Source: Basidiobolus meristosporus CBS 931.73 (lineage: Eukaryota > Basidiobolomycota > Basidiobolomycetes > Basidiobolales > Basidiobolaceae). Taken from it: 64,000 nucleotides of DNA. Positions 61,459 to 64,000 of the stretch are shown in pieces. The position numbers and the translations under genes are program-made. The first letter of the stretch is position 1; each line of letters opens with the position of its first letter. A model generated the notes under the pieces. The model had not been told where the DNA came from, did not search any database, and saw only the letters and a program-made list of their open reading frames with translations. Where the stretch lies: contig MCFE01000402.1 of NCBI GenBank assembly GCA_002104905.1, positions 17,283 to 81,282 of the forward strand. The letters are read 5' to 3'.

Positions 61459-62165
61459 AGACCTGTTCTGTTGGGTAGTGCCACATCAAGCCATGAGTAA
61501 CAAATAGTGCCACTGAGTGCCATAGAGGCCAAGTAGATCTGTACTTGGCCATAGAGTGTGAAACATAGCTGCCCATCTTCATGCAAAGCAGCCTCTGTGT
61601 TTCACCCACTATGCTGGAGACAATCCAATATTTGACCTTTTTTTGGGATCTATATTAGGCATGATGTGTCAGAGTGCAGCAGAGATGAAGATATCCATAT
61701 GGACTCAAGACCTGTGGGACTCTGAATGTAGCTGCATAGTATTGTGGCATGTCTCAAAATTGCATATATGGCACTGTATATCTGGACCAGCTGTAGTACT
61801 ACCATAGTGCTAATATTTAGATATGGTACCAGATAATACCAGTGGACCAGTACAATGCCATGCTATTTTGTGATATGTTACGAACCTCTGGAGCTAGATT
61901 CAGTGTGCCATAGATATTGTGTACCAGGTGCATGTCTTCAATCCATTGGTGCTCCTACATGTCAGGCACAAAACTGATCCCAAAAAAAAGGTCAAAAATG
62001 AGTTTTCTCCTGCATAGTGGGTGAAATGCAGGGGCTGCCTTGCATGAAGATGAAGAGCTATGTTTCACACTCTGTTGCAAGTTCAGGTCAGTTTGCTCTC
62101 TATGGTACACTATGGCACTATTTGGCACTGATGGCAAAATGCGGCACTATTCAACACAATAGTCT
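61459..62165. repeat. 0.7-kb near-palindromic foldback element
   Basis: The left arm from 61459 (AGACCTGTTCTGTTGGGTAG) pairs with the right arm ending at 62165. The best-matching parts are 61552..61650 and 61976..62072, which share GAGTGTGAAACATAGCT, TTTCACCCACTATG and GACCTTTTTTTGGGATC in inverted order. Similarity continues to a centre near 61812, so the whole element can fold into one long hairpin with arms near 330-350 bases. It carries no coding sequence. It may be a MITE-like or foldback insertion inside the decayed transposon. Confidence 0.75.
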
Positions 62166-62275
62166 TGTTCCATCATTCTAGCTGATCATAGTGCCCAATA
62201 GTGCCATAGCATGCAAGATGGTGCCTGATCATGCCACAGAGTGCCAGATAGTGCCATAGAGTGCCAATTTGGGAT
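62160..62275. repeat. Degenerate short tandem motif (AGTGCCATAG)
   Basis: Several imperfect copies of a 10-base motif, AGTGCCATAG/AGTGCCAGAT, spaced irregularly just right of the palindrome. The same motif occurs inside both of its arms. It could be a transposase-binding subterminal repeat. Confidence 0.4.
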
Positions 62276-64000
62276 CAAAATTGACATGTATATGACCCTA
62301 AAATATCAAATTAATGACAAAATATACAGCACTTTCTGGCACTATGATCAATGGCACAATGAAACAAGCTTAATAAGTACACTGATTAATTCTGTATGCT
62401 GGCAAATGTCTACAGTTTGCCAGCTTTGCTGCAGTTGCATGCTCAATTCTGTACACTTTCTCTGTGGCAAAATGATGATCTTAGTTATGGTTATTTGACA
62501 ACAACAATGCATATGGTTATGGAGTAAATCCCCTGGATCTCTCACATCCAACAGCAATACTGTCTATTGTGAGCAGAAAAGCCAGCTATCTTGCTGAAGG
62601 CAAGGGTTTTTCCAATGCAGATCACAATATATGCTTTGAGATGGCAGCTTTTTACTATTATCCTGCTGGAAAGCATACAAAATTCATCCAGCAAAGGATA
62701 CAGGTAGCCATGCAGGCTAAATAGTGATTTAGACCCAGATACCAGTGAGACTAGCATCAGATTTCTGTTATGATACCATACAATAGGCTGCAGATTCAGG
62801 TTAATGCAAAACAGGGGCCTGCAGTATATGCTGGTAGAGTACTTGTTTAACAAGAAGCTATCAAGTCCCAAGGCAAATGCATGGTCATACATACATTCAA
62901 AGTAGCCCTTGCTTCTTTGTTGTTTGTAATATATGACATCATATATATTGAAAATGTTTGTGCTTCATTGATACTGGGTGTGGTACTTTGTAGCTTTGCA
63001 ATACTTATTGGACTGCACAAACTTCTTTAGACAGGGTATTACTGGAATATATATGGAGTGTGAGCAATGATTTCCTCCCACAGTGGTGGATTCCAGATAT
63101 GTTGGACACCTTGCAATGGTGAAATTTTTGAATATGAGTGCCATGCAACTTTTAACAAATGCTGGTATCAGGATGGTCTCTGGGTCATATGTTGCCAGCC
63201 TCATGACAATTGTCCATTTGTACCATGTACCTAGTAAGTTGCATCCTGGAGTGATTTTACAAGAGATAGCAGTAAACCCTTAAGTCCCCCATTACTGATA
63301 TTAGTGGATACAATCCACTTCACTAGCCACAGCATTACATTATTCACCATCAAATGGAATACTGGGCTCACTGGGCTCCATAAAGTATCCTTGGCACTTT
63401 TTCTACAGGTGGAGTCTCATTGCATATTAGGATATTGCTGAGCTCATGCAGTGTGCTGTAGTTTGGAGAGATAGGCTCATAATCAATCAGCAAGCCTTCT
63501 TCTTCAGAGCTATCAGTCTGCATGCCACATTCAGAAGGCTACAGTGAGCCTAAAGGTGGCACAAACTCACTTGACTCAGCATGTGTAAGATGACAAGTAC
63601 AACTAGGAGCTATTACACCAGTATCAGTGGCTGGCAAGATAATTTGGTACAGTAGAGAGTAATGAATGGCCAGGTTTGACTTGTGTGGCAAAGCATTGTC
63701 CTTGACTCTTGTAATACCTCCTATGCTGCCTACATGCTTCATGGCTGAGAGTCTTGTAACAATAGCCACATGGTCCTTTTTCTCTTCACTTATGGCATTG
63801 AGTCAAAGTAGTCATCTCCATGGGGCCAACAGTTTGACATTAAACAATGTAATGCTATGATATCATATATGTATACTTACTAGTCTTTTCTATTCTGCCA
63901 CAAAATAAAGCATAGTTTCCTGGTTCCCAACTGAAAGCCACTGTTGACAGCAGCAGAAGGATTGTTGGGCAACAACTTGCTCTGATATTCAGTGCAACAA

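Larger units (their letters stand above)
59562..64000. repeat. CpG-depleted, probably methylated/mutated repeat-derived segment
   Basis: From 59562 to the window end I count four CG dinucleotides (near 59742, 61113, 61881 and 62142) in about 4.4 kb, whereas neighbouring genic DNA has many per 100 bases. TG and CA are abundant. No intact gene is present. It contains a palindromic element and a decayed transposase-like frame. The pattern fits long-term cytosine methylation and deamination at CpG in transposon DNA. Confidence 0.8.
60500..64000 (-). pseudogene. Decayed transposase-like coding sequence (Tnp2/CACTA type?)
   Basis: On the minus strand, 62892..62542 reads YCRPLFCINLNLQPIVWYHN, then LVSLVSGSKSLFSLHGYLYP, LLDEFCMLSS, and HLKAYIVICIGKTLAFSKIA leading to GFSAHNRQYCCWM. 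This order resembles the core of fungal Tnp2/CACTA-type transposases, whose consensus has a short 'P...NLNLP' segment, an 'IPG..P' turn, 'FL.PL.DEL', and 'GF..HN...C..C'. The frame is broken on both sides. Shorter fragments further along the same strand (GHFKLNEPFEIHEKFESS near 61350; KQIIYTNFEHL near 61080) may belong to it, separated by the palindromic element. Borders are approximate. The family call rests on pattern memory only. Confidence 0.45.

Overview
The window is nuclear DNA from a fungus. Most genes carry short GT-AG introns (about 44-75 nt, often with a CTAAC/CTNAY-like branch site), and several products are fungal-specific or have fungal architecture: Mrc1, Bem1, ATP sulfurylase fused to a degenerate APS-kinase domain, an Ndc1 nucleoporin and a Sec59 dolichol kinase. 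I cannot place it more precisely. A little-sampled early-diverging lineage is possible, but that is only a guess.

Left housekeeping block (1-13 kb): the C-terminal end of a Neo1-type flippase (+), SGT2 (-), NDC1 (+), the mitochondrial carrier SFC1 (+), a UBP3/USP10 deubiquitinase (-) and a farnesylated class A DnaJ of YDJ1 type (-).

Central block (13.6-40.7 kb): about 22 same-strand copies of one lineage-specific secreted-protein family that I do not recognise. Each copy has a roughly 19-residue signal peptide ending LAYG|DH, a conserved cysteine-free N-domain, a linker (His/Lys-rich in type B), a very acidic stretch ending DPEEAELWGR, and a C-terminal tail of repeated G-R-G-R-W. Type A copies flank a central tandem array of eleven type B copies with a period near 1.17 kb. 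A hybrid A/B gene lies at the left junction, and a diverged copy at the right end replaces Trp by Phe/Tyr. Several copies are frameshifted. Shared TATA-like promoters and poly(A) signals suggest co-regulation. This array is the outstanding feature of the window.

Right housekeeping block (41-59 kb): SEC59 (-), YPT1/Rab1 (+), a GID7/WDR26-like subunit of the GID/CTLH ubiquitin ligase (+), MET3 (+), BEM1 (-), a second nearly identical MET3 in inverted orientation (-), and MRC1/claspin (-). The two MET3 copies are nearly identical only across the coding sequence, with differences concentrated at the 3' end, which looks like gene conversion.

Right end (59.56-64 kb): no intact gene. CpG is almost absent (I counted four CG in about 4.4 kb). 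The segment contains a 0.7-kb near-perfect palindrome and a decayed transposase-like reading frame on the minus strand. This looks like methylated, mutated transposon DNA, in sharp contrast to the CpG-containing gene space next to it.
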